64,000 bases of DNA from Trogon surrucura (taxonomy: Eukaryota; Chordata; Aves; Trogoniformes; Trogonidae). This document shows positions 1 through 11,854 of the stretch, in pieces. The notes below the pieces were generated by a model. The model was not told the DNA's origin. It did no database searches and was given only the letters and a program-made list of their open reading frames with translations. The position numbers and the translations under genes are program-made. The number at the start of each line of letters is the position of its first letter. Position 1 is the first letter of the stretch. The stretch lies in the NCBI GenBank assembly GCA_020746105.1, contig CM036618.1, forward strand, positions 8,502,501 to 8,566,500, in the 5' to 3' direction.

Positions 1-331
1 AGGTAGCGCTGAGATTACTGTAGAGTTCATTACCCTTTATTTCCGAAACACATACAGCTGGAAAACTGAAGAAAAAGTAATTTATGGCGCAGATACGTCC
101 AGAAAGATGTCAGTCAGGATGGGGCAAATTGCCCGCTCTGCCCTTGCACCCCGGTTACCGCTGCCCCCCCCCGCCAGGGGCAGCCTCGCCTGGCTCCGCC
201 GAGGGAACGCCGCCAACCCCCCGCCCTCACCCGCGCCTGCCGGGCGCGGAGCCGGCACCCAGCGGCGCCCTCGGCCCGTGCCCGGCGGCCCCGGCTCCCT
301 CCCCTTCCTCCTGCCCGGGCGGCCCCCGCCT

Positions 332-344
332 CCGCCGCCATGTT
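332..344 (+). promoter_or_regulatory. YY1-type site spanning the first upstream ATG
   Basis: The bases CCGCCGCCATGTT match the complement of the YY1 core (AANATGGCGGC). YY1 sites of this kind often sit just downstream of the start site in TATA-less CpG-island promoters. If that holds here, transcription starts a little upstream of 332. The assignment rests on the motif alone. Confidence 0.5.
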
Positions 345-354
345 GTGGGGCTGA
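340..354 (+). other. Upstream ORF 1 (4 codons and stop)
   Basis: ATG TTG TGG GGC TGA lies in the proposed 5' UTR. Its start has a strong left context (GCCGCC before ATG, G at -3) but T at +4. If included in the mRNA it would be met before the main ITSN2 start and could lower its translation. Its inclusion depends on where transcription begins. Confidence 0.45.
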
Positions 355-2774
355 CACCGCCGCGGGAGGCGGAGGAGGTGGGAGCTCGCGCGGAGCAGGC
401 GCTCACGGGCAGCGCAACAGGTACAAGCGGGCGGGCGGGCGGCCTGCGGCGGCTCCGCGCCACGACCGGCGGGGCCCCGGCCCGGCCCGGTCCGCGGGGA
501 GGGCGGCCGGTGGAAGGGGAAGGTGCGGGGAGCGGCGGAGCTGTCAGCGGCAGCCGCCCCGCGGGGCCTGGCTGCGGGCCCGGGGCGGCGGGGCACGGCC
601 GGCCTCGGCGCTGCCGTGCGGGGACGCGCCCGTTCCTGTGAGTGCCGCAGCCGCCCGGGCGCGGGGAGCGGAGGAACAGCCCGGGTTGCTGTTAACGCCG
701 AGCGGGTTTATTTTATATTTTCCACCTCTCTTTTGAAAGGCGGTGCGGTTCGCTTGTTTTTCTTTCTCTTAAAAACAGCGTTTCGCCCGCGTTCCGCCGG
801 CTGGCTCGGCCGGCTCCCCGCCGAGGCCGTGCGTCCCCTCGGCCCCCGCCGTGCCCGGGGTGTGTGAGGGAGCCGGCCCGGACAGCGGCTCCGTCCCCCG
901 CGGGAGCCGCTCCAGCGTTTCTATGGGAACTGCTCTTCCCGGAAAGGCGGCTCCATCGCCCGGCTGGGCAGTTTGGCCGGTGGGCTCTGCTGGGGCGGCG
1001 GGAGGTGAGGCGGGAGTGCGGGCAGAGCTCGCTGCCTGCCCAGGGCAGCGCCCCGGCGAGCTGAGGTGACTCGGAGAGTCTCGGCTGAGAGAGCCCCGGT
1101 TTGTTGTGCCGGGTGGGGATTTTTGCGGTAGTAATTCAGAAAATAAAATGAGGCTGAGGTGCGGTGATTCGGTTCCCTAAACATCGTTATTTTGAATAGG
1201 TTAAACGCATCCAAAAGTTGACATCTGTCACGTAGCAGAACTTGAAACTAGCCTGGGCTTTAAGCAGTACCTGTGGTCTTTAACCTACGCTCGTAGCGGT
1301 TCTTTTCGACACTGCTTGGAAATTCCTCATCTAAAACACTGAAATGAGAAGTTACAAGCCGCTTGCCCTTGTGTTCAGGCTGTCTGTTGCGTAGATCTCT
1401 TTTTTTGGGGGTGTTTTTTGAACTGTTGGTCGCGTTTGCCTGCGGTGCCAGCGGCTCCCGCACTCGTGGGTACCCGGGAGAGCAGGGGAAGCCGCGAAGC
1501 GGGGCGGCTGTGCCGCAGCCTGGGGAGCATCGGTGGTGCATCAAACGGAGCTTGCTTTCAAGGATATTAAATTGTTCGCCTGGAATTTGCTTGAAATTCA
1601 AGGACTATATAGCTGTAGCAAATGTCTGTATCCAGTGATGCAATGGTGATGTTTAAAAATAACGAGTCAGCAGCTAGCTGGGCTTCATTCTACTGCTAAA
1701 CTTTGTTTATTTTTGTTTCCTTATTTCTCCTCTACCTTTCCTGTTTGCCTTGTCTATATTGTTTTATTCTGAGTAAGCTGGGAGGAGTGTTGGCACCACT
1801 GTACCTCCAAGAAGTTCAGACTGTGCTCTGTGTGATGTTAAGAGAATTGCACGCATCCCTGCAAACCTGGATTTAGGCTGCTCTGTGCTCTCTGTTACGC
1901 AGAAATTTTGATCAGATTAGCTTTCTAACTCAGTTGCCTAAATTAAAGTGAATATGCTTCTCCTTTTAATTACTACCCTGAGGGAATTGCATTTTTTTTC
2001 TTCTCCGTCTATGCCAAATGTAGGGTACGAGATGTGTCCCTGACTGAGTTGGTAGCTGCCACTGCGATACAAAGAGTATATTCCTATAGCACTAGCAGTA
2101 ACAAAAATGTGGTACCAGTGGCTTGTTTGTGCTAATCACCATGTGGGGTTTTCTACCATAGGCGGTGCTATCAGAGCTTTAGGTGGTGCTTGTTTTTTTT
2201 CACTGTTCTTGTGGACAGAGTGAGGTAAGTCAAGGCAGAAGTGACCTGTGCATGATTTTGAGCTGTGTTCTTAGGAGGGGTTAGTTTGGTGAGATTCAGG
2301 TATTACAGTGATTGTGGCCACAACAGTTCTTAGAGTTTGTTTGTTTTTTTTTTTAACAAATATTTCAGTTCTAGTCTTTAATATTGAAAAGTGAATTAAT
2401 TTCATGCCATAGTGAAGTAGCATATATGAAAAATGAAGCTGACTTCTGTAGGTGATAGTAATTCTTCATTGGAGCTGGTGGGGAAAATGGGACAGCGTTT
2501 GCAAAGTGAAAGGTGATGTACGTGCTTTGTTTGGGGCATTATTAAAAAGCTACATACCCCTTGAAAACAAATGTCTGTTAGGGAAAGACGTGATTAATTC
2601 GTGAAGAGCAGTGTAGCCCAGAGATTTAAAGTCTGGAGTTGTTCTCTTTGCCTTTTAAAACTGGTTGGACATCTTTATCGTTTCTGGCCTGTTTTCACTT
2701 GAAAGGGAATATCTCCAGTGTCTCCTAAAATAGTTTTTAATTACTTCCATTTGCTTTTATTTACCTAAAAGGTA

Positions 2775-3545
2775 GTCATAGAGTAATACAGTTTTGAAGG
2801 GACTTCTGGAGATCGTTTGGTCCAACCCTCACTAAAACCAGGGCCAACTTAGATCAAGTTGCTCAGAGCCGTGTCTCGTTGTGTTTGGACTATGTCCAAG
2901 GGTGGAGATCCCACAAACTCACTTGGGCAGCCCGCTCCAGTTTGGCATCCACGCTTGCTCGGAGTGCATCCCATCCCAGTGCCCGGATCGTCAGTGAAGT
3001 GGTTAAACAGTACTGGCCATGGTGTCAATGTCTGGGGAACATGATTAGTTACATCTAGATGGACTGTGGATCACAACCCTTTGAATCCAGTGGTCAAGCT
3101 AGTTTTTCATCCAGTTTACAGTCAGCCTATTCAAACTGTATTTCACTGATTTATCTGTAAACTGCTATGGGAGACCTTGTTGAAAGCCTTTGTAAAGTCA
3201 AACCAAGCTGGTCTGCCAGTCATCTCAGCACAGAAATGAGATGTGTGAGGCGTGGTTTATCCTGACTGGATGCGTGCTGGCAGTTTCCCATCACCTTTTT
3301 GTTCTTCAGGCATCTGTAGGTGGCTCCCCGGAGGATTTGCTCCATAAGCTTTCCAGGAACTGAAGTTGGACTTAATGGCCTTCTGTATTGTTGAACTGTC
3401 CCTCTTGCCCTTCCAGAAGATGGGTGTGATATTTGCCTTTTTCCAGTCATCAAGATCTGTGACCAGTCACCAAAGCCTTCCAAAAATTATAGAGCTTGGC
3501 CTTGCAGTGCCATCAACTGCTGTTCCTGGCAGCACTGTTGCTGTG
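2775..3545 (-). mobile_element. Degraded CR1 LINE, 3' part with RT remnant
   Basis: The left end resembles the reverse complement of a CR1 3' end. Further right, the minus strand still encodes a reverse-transcriptase remnant reading YRRPLSPTSVPGKLMEQIL at about 3310-3415, the CR1 ORF2 [13 protein letters not shown] motif region. Many substitutions and stops mark it as an old, dead copy. Both borders are approximate. Confidence 0.75.
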
Positions 3546-4742
3546 ATTTGTTCCATATATATGTATACAACTACTATACTTTCTTGTTTTCAGGTTATAT
3601 TATTTTGACTTCCAAAAGATGCTTCCAGGTCAGTGTAATGCTGCATATCTTGGCAAGGTGCGTTAGGTGAGGGATCCTGCCCTATTTTTAAGTTTTGGGG
3701 GGAAGCTTGACATAAATGGCATCCTTTAGTGAAAACTGTGAGAGCAGTAGATTGTTGAATTTGTGTGGCGTTGTTTTTAGATTGGAGGGCTCATTTCATG
3801 TAGCTGAATTGATGTGGGGAAAGTCAGTGGCCTTTCTTTACCTTTTTTGTTTTAGGTGATTATTGGTGATATAAAGATAACAAAGATAATGTAGAGCCAA
3901 TTAAAGAATTCTCTCCTTTTTTTTATGACTGACTGACCTGTTTCAAGCACTATTCCTTGTCTGTAAAACACTTAACACAAAGTGTACTTTGAGGTTCAGA
4001 GGTTGACCCTAGCTATGGGGTGAAATAAGGTAGTTACTGTATTCTTTTGAGCTTTAAAAATACGTTCTTACCCTTTAACTTCACCTTTTAAAATTGCGTT
4101 TTCCTTGTATACACTGGTTGGTGATAGATAACGCAATAGACTATTCTGGGCGGGCTTTTAGAAGTGCTAAACAGCTGTTTTTTATCACAATATTTTCAAA
4201 TGCTTAGTTGCCAATGTTGCAGATGCCTCTGGAAATCTTTTTGATTCCTGATCAGGAGGCTTATCTCTACATCTAAGTTCAAGTTCCTTCCAGTGATGGA
4301 CCAATGTAAGCTGAAATTTTAAGCCAGCTGTGAGCAGTACCCCTGGTAAAGCCTCGTCTTCTGTGGCATTGGTTGACTGAATCTAATCAGTTCTAAGTTT
4401 CTGTTGAAATTTTTCTCATGGTCAGTATGTTTAGAACATCTTTCAGTCATGGGGATTCCCTGGTGTTTAATCTCATTAGTGAAGTCTTTCTCCTCAATGG
4501 AGGCACTAAATTTGGTAGTGTCTTTTCTGCCTGGTTTCTTATTTTTATGAATCTTGCAGGCCGTTGAGATCCTTGCAGAGTCTCCCCTTCTGTTAAGTTA
4601 GGGTTGGGCGATGGAATTCATCAAAGTACACATTAACTGCTCATGTTTCATCCTCAGAAAGCCAAGCTAAGAATTGAAGCATGCTGGTTACTTGGTTCTT
4701 AGCATGTTACTCGTTTCATTAATGAACGTGTCTGTCACTTGG

Positions 4743-4760
4743 TTATTTATTTATTTATTT
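4743..4760. repeat. (TTTA)n microsatellite
   Basis: There are four and a half copies of a TTTA-type unit in intron 1. No function is implied. Confidence 0.85.
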
Positions 4761-7700
4761 AACAATAAGTCTTTAGAAAACAAGATAGGTGGTTTTATTT
4801 AAAGAGGCATCTTTGATTCCTCTTGCATCCACGCATGCTTTGTTTTATTGCCTGTTGCAAGACTACAGGCTGTGGTAACTTGTTTTACTGGTACTGTTGT
4901 GCCATTAGTGCTAAAGGCTCAAAAGGTGAGGATTAGGCCGCGGAGAAATCATAAAGTACAAGCAGAGCTGATGAAATCTCATTTCTCTTGAAATTCAGAA
5001 TGTCTAAGACTTTGCCAGTACAGGAATGTGGCTTGGCCAGGTTGGTTACTTGGATCCTAGAGCTGAAGTAATGGGTTGAATGTTACTACATGGATGAGAA
5101 TAGTGTTGCGTAACTCTTATTTTCAGAACACCACATGAAATTCAAATGATGTAGCGTGACGACAGTAGCAGCACAACACATCAGAATCACCTAATAGAGG
5201 ACAATTACCTGAGAACTATTTTAAAACATTTTTACAGATGCAGATAGTTGAAAATACGTGGTTGGTCCAGATAAGTCACAGCTTTGTAGGAACTGCAGTT
5301 CTCGAAGCAGCCAGTTTGACTTAAGACATTTTGTTGTTTCAGAAATAGCAGATAATAATTCTGAGCTGGCTCTTCTAGAGAATTTTCGAGGCAGATGCAA
5401 GTGGAGCTTGGGAATGCTGTGGCATCAGTTGGTGAGTGATAGCTGCACTTAGTGATTCAGCAGCATACACAGAAAGTAAAGGAAGAACAGGAAATGGGAG
5501 TTACTCTTGTTTCTAAAAATATTGCAATTGGAATGCAAAAAAAAAAATGACCTATTATGGCTGAACTAATAAATGTATGGAAAGTCAGAGCTGATTTTAA
5601 TAAGAATTTCAGTCTTACCTTTCAAAGGTCAAGAATTTTGCTGGTATAAATCTAAAACTCTGTTGCTTTTCCACTACACTCGTAGTGTAGTCATAATACT
5701 GTGAGTTTCTTAAGGTAAGACAAGTGTCCTTCTAACTGAGATACACATTTGCTTATAGGGACTCTTCATCATATTGCCATGTGTGTCTAACTCAGCCAAT
5801 AATTGATTCCCTAAATTCGTGAAATTAATTTGTAGTGGTCAGAACATAATCATCGTGTGCTGTAGTGCTCAGTTAAAGGTTAGGAGACCAGATTTCACCT
5901 GGATGCTTTGAAAGACTGTTCTTAGTAATATAACGCGGACAGGACTTGGGGCTGAGAGCAGAGCCCGAAGCAGGAGGAGGCTTCAGCTGGGGCAGGTGAG
6001 AGGTGCTGTGACCACGCTGCCTGGGTCCAGTTTGGGACCAGTGTGCCTCCTGGGGTTCCCAAACAGTGTGGGATTTCTTGGACCTCTGTTACATCCACAC
6101 TCTATCTTGCTTTGGGGAATGCATTTTTACCTATCTGAAATAATGTAATCTGGTTAATTTTTCTCTTTTTTTTTTTGGCTGCCTCATGCAAATCTTGGCT
6201 TTTTCTCCCATGAGATTTCTCTGGGTTTTCTTTCATCAAAGATAAATTGTGTTTTTGCTTTAAAGGCCTCTTGTGGCCTGTCTTGTGTTTGTCATCTCAT
6301 TCAGTTCTGAGAAGTTAAGCCCACGGTAGTTTTGTGCACCTGCCCAGTTTGAAAGCAGATAGCTAATATGTAAATACAAGTCTCACTGAATGTTTTAATC
6401 CCTATTAGTTTTACAAATAGCGAAAGATTGTTCTCTGCTGAGAAGACTGCCTGCATAATGTGTATCTTTTTTTATGCTTAGCTATAGCTTTCTTCTAGAT
6501 GTGCTGTATGTTTTACACTGTTGCCTGGGACTGAAGGCCAAGCAACAAGTTATGTAGCAGTTCTTGTATGGTAAGAAGAAGATAATATAAGAATTTTTCT
6601 GTTTTTTTTTTTTTCTTCTGTTAAGAGCCAGATTTTGCTTGTTCTTCTGATGGAAGGACAAGAGAAATTTCCTCTAAGATGGCAAGATTTCAAATGGCTG
6701 AGCTCTTCAGTAATATGGTCTGAATGTTTCCAGTCATAGTTGAAGTAAGAAAGTAGCATGACAAAGAGAAAACTCATCAAAGATTTATATTTTGCTTAAG
6801 TCCACATTGACATAAATTAAGAGCCACAATGTGGAAGTGGGGAGGTTTCAAGGTGTGCGGACCTCGCTGAACAGCCTTGTAGGGCTTTTGTACAGTGCTT
6901 GCAAATAACTAGATTTGAGAATTGATAGGTCTCCAAACAGGATCTAGGAAAAACAGCATATGGAGTGAGGAGTCATGTAAATCAGAAAGTAGGAAGCAAA
7001 AAAGACAAGAATGTATTTTAAGTTACCGCCCATTCAGGAGCAAGTGTATCTCGCTCAGCTCTCCAGAAAGGTTATGGTGTGCAGCCTGGCCTTCCTTCTC
7101 GAAGGTAGAAGGACAGAGCTTTTAAAAAAAAAAATCTTAAGTGTCTGCCTTCTGTTTTCTTTCTCGTTTTTTTCTTTCCTTTTTTTCTTTTCCTTTTTCA
7201 GGAAAGAAAGGTGGTGATGTCTGCCTGTGTCTGAGATCAGGCTAGTGACTATATTCTTCCGAGGCGTGGCAGAGCTGGGTTCAGTTCCCGTCTTTTCCTG
7301 AGGAAGTTCGTGTATGTGTCTCCTGGGAGGAGGGCCAGGGATTTCAGCAGTGAGCTTCCTGAAGTGAGGTTCTCGTTCACTCCCTCAGAATTTCTTTGCA
7401 GACAAGAGTCAAAGCTGGAGGGGCATGGACAGAGCAACCTGTGGCTCTCTGGCTTAGTGGTAAAGAATTTCATGTAGGAGGTTGAAGTCCTGAGTTGGTG
7501 TTACTGTTCCAAACACTGTGCACAGGTTTCCTTAAAGGACTGTGCGATAAAATGTGGGAAAGTCTTCTCCTAGGAGGAAGGAAAGATCAGTTTGTCTCCA
7601 GTGACAGTGGGGAGAGTTCAACTGGGACTTGGAATTTTGAGTGTGTGCTTTCACACCTGAGCAGCTGTGTAAGAAAGGGTCGATACTGACCACGCAGTTG

Positions 7701-9319
7701 TGGTTTTAAACAGAAACAGAGATTCTTGTATTTTTGTGTGGCATCCTTTTTGCACGGTCAGGTCATTCAGAAAGCCTGTTAGTTGGGCAAAGTAGGCAGG
7801 AGGATATTTGTCAGACAAAAATATTTTTTTGTGGTCTATCTTAATCCTTCTTTGGAAGCAAGTAGCTCTATAGCAGTGAGCAAGGAAGGGACTTCATACT
7901 GTAGGGTTAAGAAATAAAATATTTAACACTTTTTTATTTTTTTTTCCTTGAAATGTCGAAATACGAAGGCTTGTAGTACTCTTGTCCACAGTATCAGAGG
8001 AGAGCAGGAAGAACTAGCGATCTGCGAGCTACCCAGGATCAGCCTCTTCGTTTCATTACTGATATTGTTCATTTGTTATCAGAGAGGGTGGAATTTGTGA
8101 AGCTGGCCACAGTACATTTTGTAAAGGCTGTGTTACTGTGCGTAACTCCACTGTATAAAGGAGATAAAATTCTTGGCCTGTCAAAATGTTGTGGGATTTT
8201 TGTGGGTTTTGTTTTTATTCTTTTAAATGATCTTTAATATTTTCTACCAGTACGTCTTGAACAAGAAGAAATTCTAGACTGTGCTGGTTTATAATGCCTT
8301 GCTAATGTTTATTATTCTTTGATTTTCAAGAGGATAATCCAAAAAAAAGCACAGAACAACTACAGGCCTATGGCACTGTCACTATTTGCTTCGCTAATGT
8401 GTAGTCTTTGTATTGTCCAGATCTACAGGTGTTACAAAAGAGTAAATTGGTCAACTAGTACTGCAGTCTCTGTCCTTGCTAATTGGTTCTTACAGCAAAA
8501 AACTGCAATATATCTTCTTGCTGTCCTTGAGAAAAGCAAAAGAGTAGTAGTGTGTCGACACACACTGCTTCTACAGTATTTGCTTTCTTACAGTCAAAAC
8601 TGGTGGGACAGAGCGTGGTGCACCAGACCTTCATTCCTGCTAAAACTATGTGGCTGTGGTTTTTCTGAGAAATATTTTGACCAAAAAAATCATTCAAATA
8701 TAAACATTAACAAAGATTGTGGTAAGGCTGTTCTTTGTAAAATGGCAATATGCCCACGATGGAAAAAAAGTATTTTCTTTTTCCTTTTCTCCTTCGATCT
8801 GCCCAGCTCTAATGTTTTCCAGTGCTTTCAGTATGGTTGTAAGGTGCTCCCTGCTTCTTGCAGTCTCCTCATTTCTTTTATCAGCTTTTATCAACTGTGT
8901 GAACACGGGGAGAGGAGCAGAAGTTGCAGTTTGGCAGGTCAGTTCGTGAAAACAATTAGCCCTTTAAATTTGAGACTAGTCAGATGGTTTGTTGACAAGA
9001 ACTTGCTGTTCTGCTGTTTAAACATAACATCCAAGTTTTCCTGTTTTCACCCTAAATGGCAGCAGGGCTTAATGTTGTCTGCAGCGTTCACTGGGATGTT
9101 TGGTCCTCTTTTTGTTACAACATGGATTTCGAACTGCAGCTGCCACGTTTTTTTATGAGTTCACCAAGAACCTCTCCTGGAACGTTTTGCAGATTATTTT
9201 CTATGAGATATTACAGTTCTGGTGGCCGTTTTTTTGGATCTGTGTCATACTTGGGATACTAATTTTAGTCTTGTCTTGAGTTCTGTTTCTTCAGTAAATG
9301 TTTTTGTATCTCATTGGGT

Positions 9320-9772
9320 TTCTCTGTAGTGTTGTGAAGTTCTTGGAGAGAACCAAGGAGAATCTCCATCCCTTATTGGATGGGGGGGGAAACATCACTA
9401 CTAAGGATGAGGAAAAGGCTGAGGTACTCAATGCCTCCTTTGCCTCACCCTTTAGTAGTCAGACTGGTTACCCTCAGGATATTCAGCCCCCTGAGCTGGA
9501 GGGCAGGGACAGAGCATGGAATATACCCCCCATAATCCAGGAGGAACCAGTTAATGACCTGCTACACCACCGGGACACTCTTAAATCTGTGGGGCCGGAC
9601 GAGATCCACCTGAGAGTGCTGAGGGAACTGGTGGAGGAGCTTGCGGAACGCCTCTCTATCGTTTGTCAGCCGTCCTGGTTAACAGGGGAGGTCCCAGATG
9701 ACTGGGGGCTTGCCAGCGGGATGGCCATCTGCAAAAAGGGCCAGCAGGAGGATCCAGGAAACTACTGCTTTT
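9320..9772 (+). mobile_element. CR1 LINE ORF2 fragment lacking its 3' end
   Basis: The + strand encodes a CR1 ORF2 segment upstream of and entering the reverse transcriptase: TTKDEEKAEVLNASFAS, then a KSVGPDEIH-like block, [11 protein letters not shown], and finally EDPGNY. Similarity stops abruptly after GNY at about 9772, just before the NYRPVSLTS motif. CR1 copies are usually truncated at the 5' end and keep the 3' end, so loss of the 3' side here points to a later deletion or rearrangement. Confidence 0.85.
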
Positions 9773-10663
9773 AACTTTGACATATGCATAATATCAAAAC
9801 CTTTGGGACGTACTATGGAGACACAGAAAATAGAATACTTGTTGAGGGCAAGCTGCATTCTTTGGGAAGGATTATTTTGTCATACCTTTGAAAAATATGT
9901 ATAGACTTTTGAGTTTACTGGGCTGCGTCCTCTTTCCCTAAAATATTGAATTGGAGGAAGTCATGTTGCAACGATACTTTTATTTTTCCATTTTTTAACC
10001 TGTTGATACAACTTTGGAATCTGTCACCACAGAATCACGAGTGCTTGGTGTAACTCTGGTGTCTTAATGAAACGGATGAGCGCAAAGGGACAGAACAGGG
10101 TCTTGGTGCTGGTGCAGCCTAAATCCTGTACAAGTCCCATTTATGATTCCTGGTTGCTTCTGCAGGGTAGTTTTCAGTATCACTTGTGGGAGCTAATGCA
10201 GGAGGCTTTTGGTGCCTTTTGATTTAGTATTTTAAAATACAACGAGATCTGCCTATAGACGCAATGGTGAGATGACAGAGCTAAATCATGATTTAATCAC
10301 ATTATGTTGGTGTAATATCCTCTCAGTACGGATCTGCTGGGCAATTCCGTCGTGTTTTTGGACCTAAGGTTGGTGCATCTACGTGGCAGTGCCTGTTCAG
10401 GCTGGATCGGCCCAGGCTTGGGAAACTTGGGGAATTTTCAGGTAGGCTGAAAAAACCCTGTGTCAATAATGCCCAGCCCACATTACTTGTGGGAGTGCTA
10501 TGCTTGAACAGAGCATCAAACAGTGTGGTACTAGAAACATCTGGGTTTGGACCCCTTCTTTTGAGAGGGCAGATGGTGGTATGGATGATAACTTGGGTGT
10601 GCTGTATTCAGTGTCTGACGACAGTTTCTAGGTCTGCTTGATGCGAGCTGTGAAACTTCAGTT

Positions 10664-11225
10664 ACCACGGAATGGTTTGGGTTGGAAGAGACTTTTAAAG
10701 ATCATCTGGTGCAAGCCCCCTGCCGTGGTCATGGACATCTCTCACTAGATCAGGTTGCTCAAAGCTCCATCCAACCTAACCTTGAACACTTAGAATGACG
10801 AAGCATCCACAGATTCTCTGACCAACCTGTTCCAGTATCTCGCAGCCCTGTTTGTAAGGAACTTTGTCCTTGTGTCCAATCTAAATCTACCCTCTTTTAG
10901 CTTCAAACTGTTGCCTCTTGTTCTGTCACTACAGTTCCTGGGAAAATCTCGGTCCATATTTCTTCTAAGTTCCCATATTGCAAGGAGGTCACCCCAGATC
11001 CTTCTTTTCTCCAGGCTGAACAACCGCAGCTCTTTTAAATCTTCATAGCAGAGGTGTTGCAATCCTTTGGTCATTTTTGTGACTTTCTCTGGACCTGCTC
11101 AGGCAGGTCTGTGTCTCTCTCACACTGGACACAGAACTGCGGCTGGAATCTCATGAGAGCAGAGTAGAAGGGGAGAATCACCTCCCCTGACCTACCGGCC
11201 ACACTTGTCTTGATCAGCCCAGGGT
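10664..11225 (-). mobile_element. CR1 LINE, 3' part
   Basis: The left edge begins with the reverse complement of a CR1 3' end (GGAATGGTTTGGGTTGGAAG). Similarity continues through the conserved CR1 3' coding region, and the minus strand reads TKGLQHLCYEDLKELRLFS and then KRRIWGDLL. It is a 5'-truncated, inactive copy. Confidence 0.9.
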
Positions 11226-11399
11226 GGATATTGGTGAAAGGTGGCTGCCTCTGTATGTAGATGTTGGTAACAGTGGGCTGCAGTTGTCCCAGCTGATGAA
11301 AATGAACCAGGAACGTGTGTGATGTGTTGATGCAAAGCTTTAATAAATAGGAAGGACGCTCACCACGCTAACGTGAGGGCTTTGGTGTACTTGAGACTC

Positions 11400-11580
11400 T
11401 AGGGACGTTGCCACTGGCACAGGCTGCCCAGGGAGGTTGTGGAGTCTCCTTCTCTGGTGACTTTCAAAACCCACCTGGGTTCCTCTGTGACCTACTCTAG
11501 GTCATCCTGCTCTGGCAGGAGGGTTGGCTAGATGATCCTTTGAGGTCCCTTCCAACCCCTGACATTCTGTGATTCTGTGA
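11400..11580 (+). mobile_element. Short CR1 LINE 3' fragment
   Basis: The last 180 bases of a CR1 copy: GCACAGGCTGCCCAGGGAGG, the TCCCTTCCAACC block, and the terminal ATTCTGTG-like octamer repeats at 11563-11580. It appears to belong to the same subfamily as the copies at 15988-16390 and 42034-42439. It lies in inverse orientation only 175 bases from the preceding CR1. Confidence 0.9.
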
Positions 11581-11854
11581 GAAGAGTTTTACGTGTTTTG
11601 TGTGCATGAAGCTGCCTGGGTACTTCTCCCTGGTCAGCAGTTGGGAGTTTAGAAAGATCAATCTAGCCCTTTCAGCAAAACCAAAGAAAGTGAAGTCTGA
11701 CTTTTCTGTAGCTTTAAGTTGCATTAAGTAGCTTAAAATATATCTTAAAAATATATCTTAACATTCTGTGATTCTTTGAAGATTTGGGGCTTTAAGTGCT
11801 AATCAGTTTGTTATCAGACTTGTATTGTCTGATAATTACATGACTTGTATTGCA

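Larger units (their letters stand above)
320..420 (+). other. ITSN2: Probable ITSN2 exon 1 (5' UTR, left end unknown)
   Basis: A good donor (CAACAG then GTACAAG) follows position 420 inside the CpG island, downstream of the YY1-type site. The next exon with an acceptor, at 14708, carries the ITSN2 start codon, so a non-coding first exon ending at 420 is the simplest model. The left end is arbitrary because the transcription start is unknown. Other donors in the island cannot be excluded. Confidence 0.55.
120..1080. promoter_or_regulatory. ITSN2: CpG-island promoter of ITSN2
   Basis: This stretch of about 1 kb is very GC-rich and dense in CpG, in sharp contrast to the AT-rich sequence that follows. 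GC boxes of the GGGCGG type occur, for example near 316-322 and 430-440, and I see no TATA box. It covers the probable first exon and the first 650 bases of intron 1, as expected for a broadly expressed CpG-island promoter. The transcription start cannot be fixed from sequence alone. The island could also drive a divergent upstream gene, but none of that gene is visible here. Confidence 0.85.

Noticed and set aside
84-736. Long overlapping open frames on both strands in the first 700 bases
   Set aside because: They arise from CpG-island composition with few stop codons. They are Gly/Ala/Pro/Arg-rich without any domain, and the region is promoter and 5' UTR.
5932-6070. GC-richer patch with a GCAG/GTGAGAG donor-like site as an alternative first exon
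   Set aside because: There is no CpG island, start-site motif or coding frame. A donor-like word alone is not enough.
7440-7495. tRNA-like stretch (TGGCTTAGTGG and GGTTGAAGTCC)
   Set aside because: The A-box is good, but the B-box departs from GGTTCGANTCC, the spacing is too short, and no acceptor stem or anticodon arm forms.
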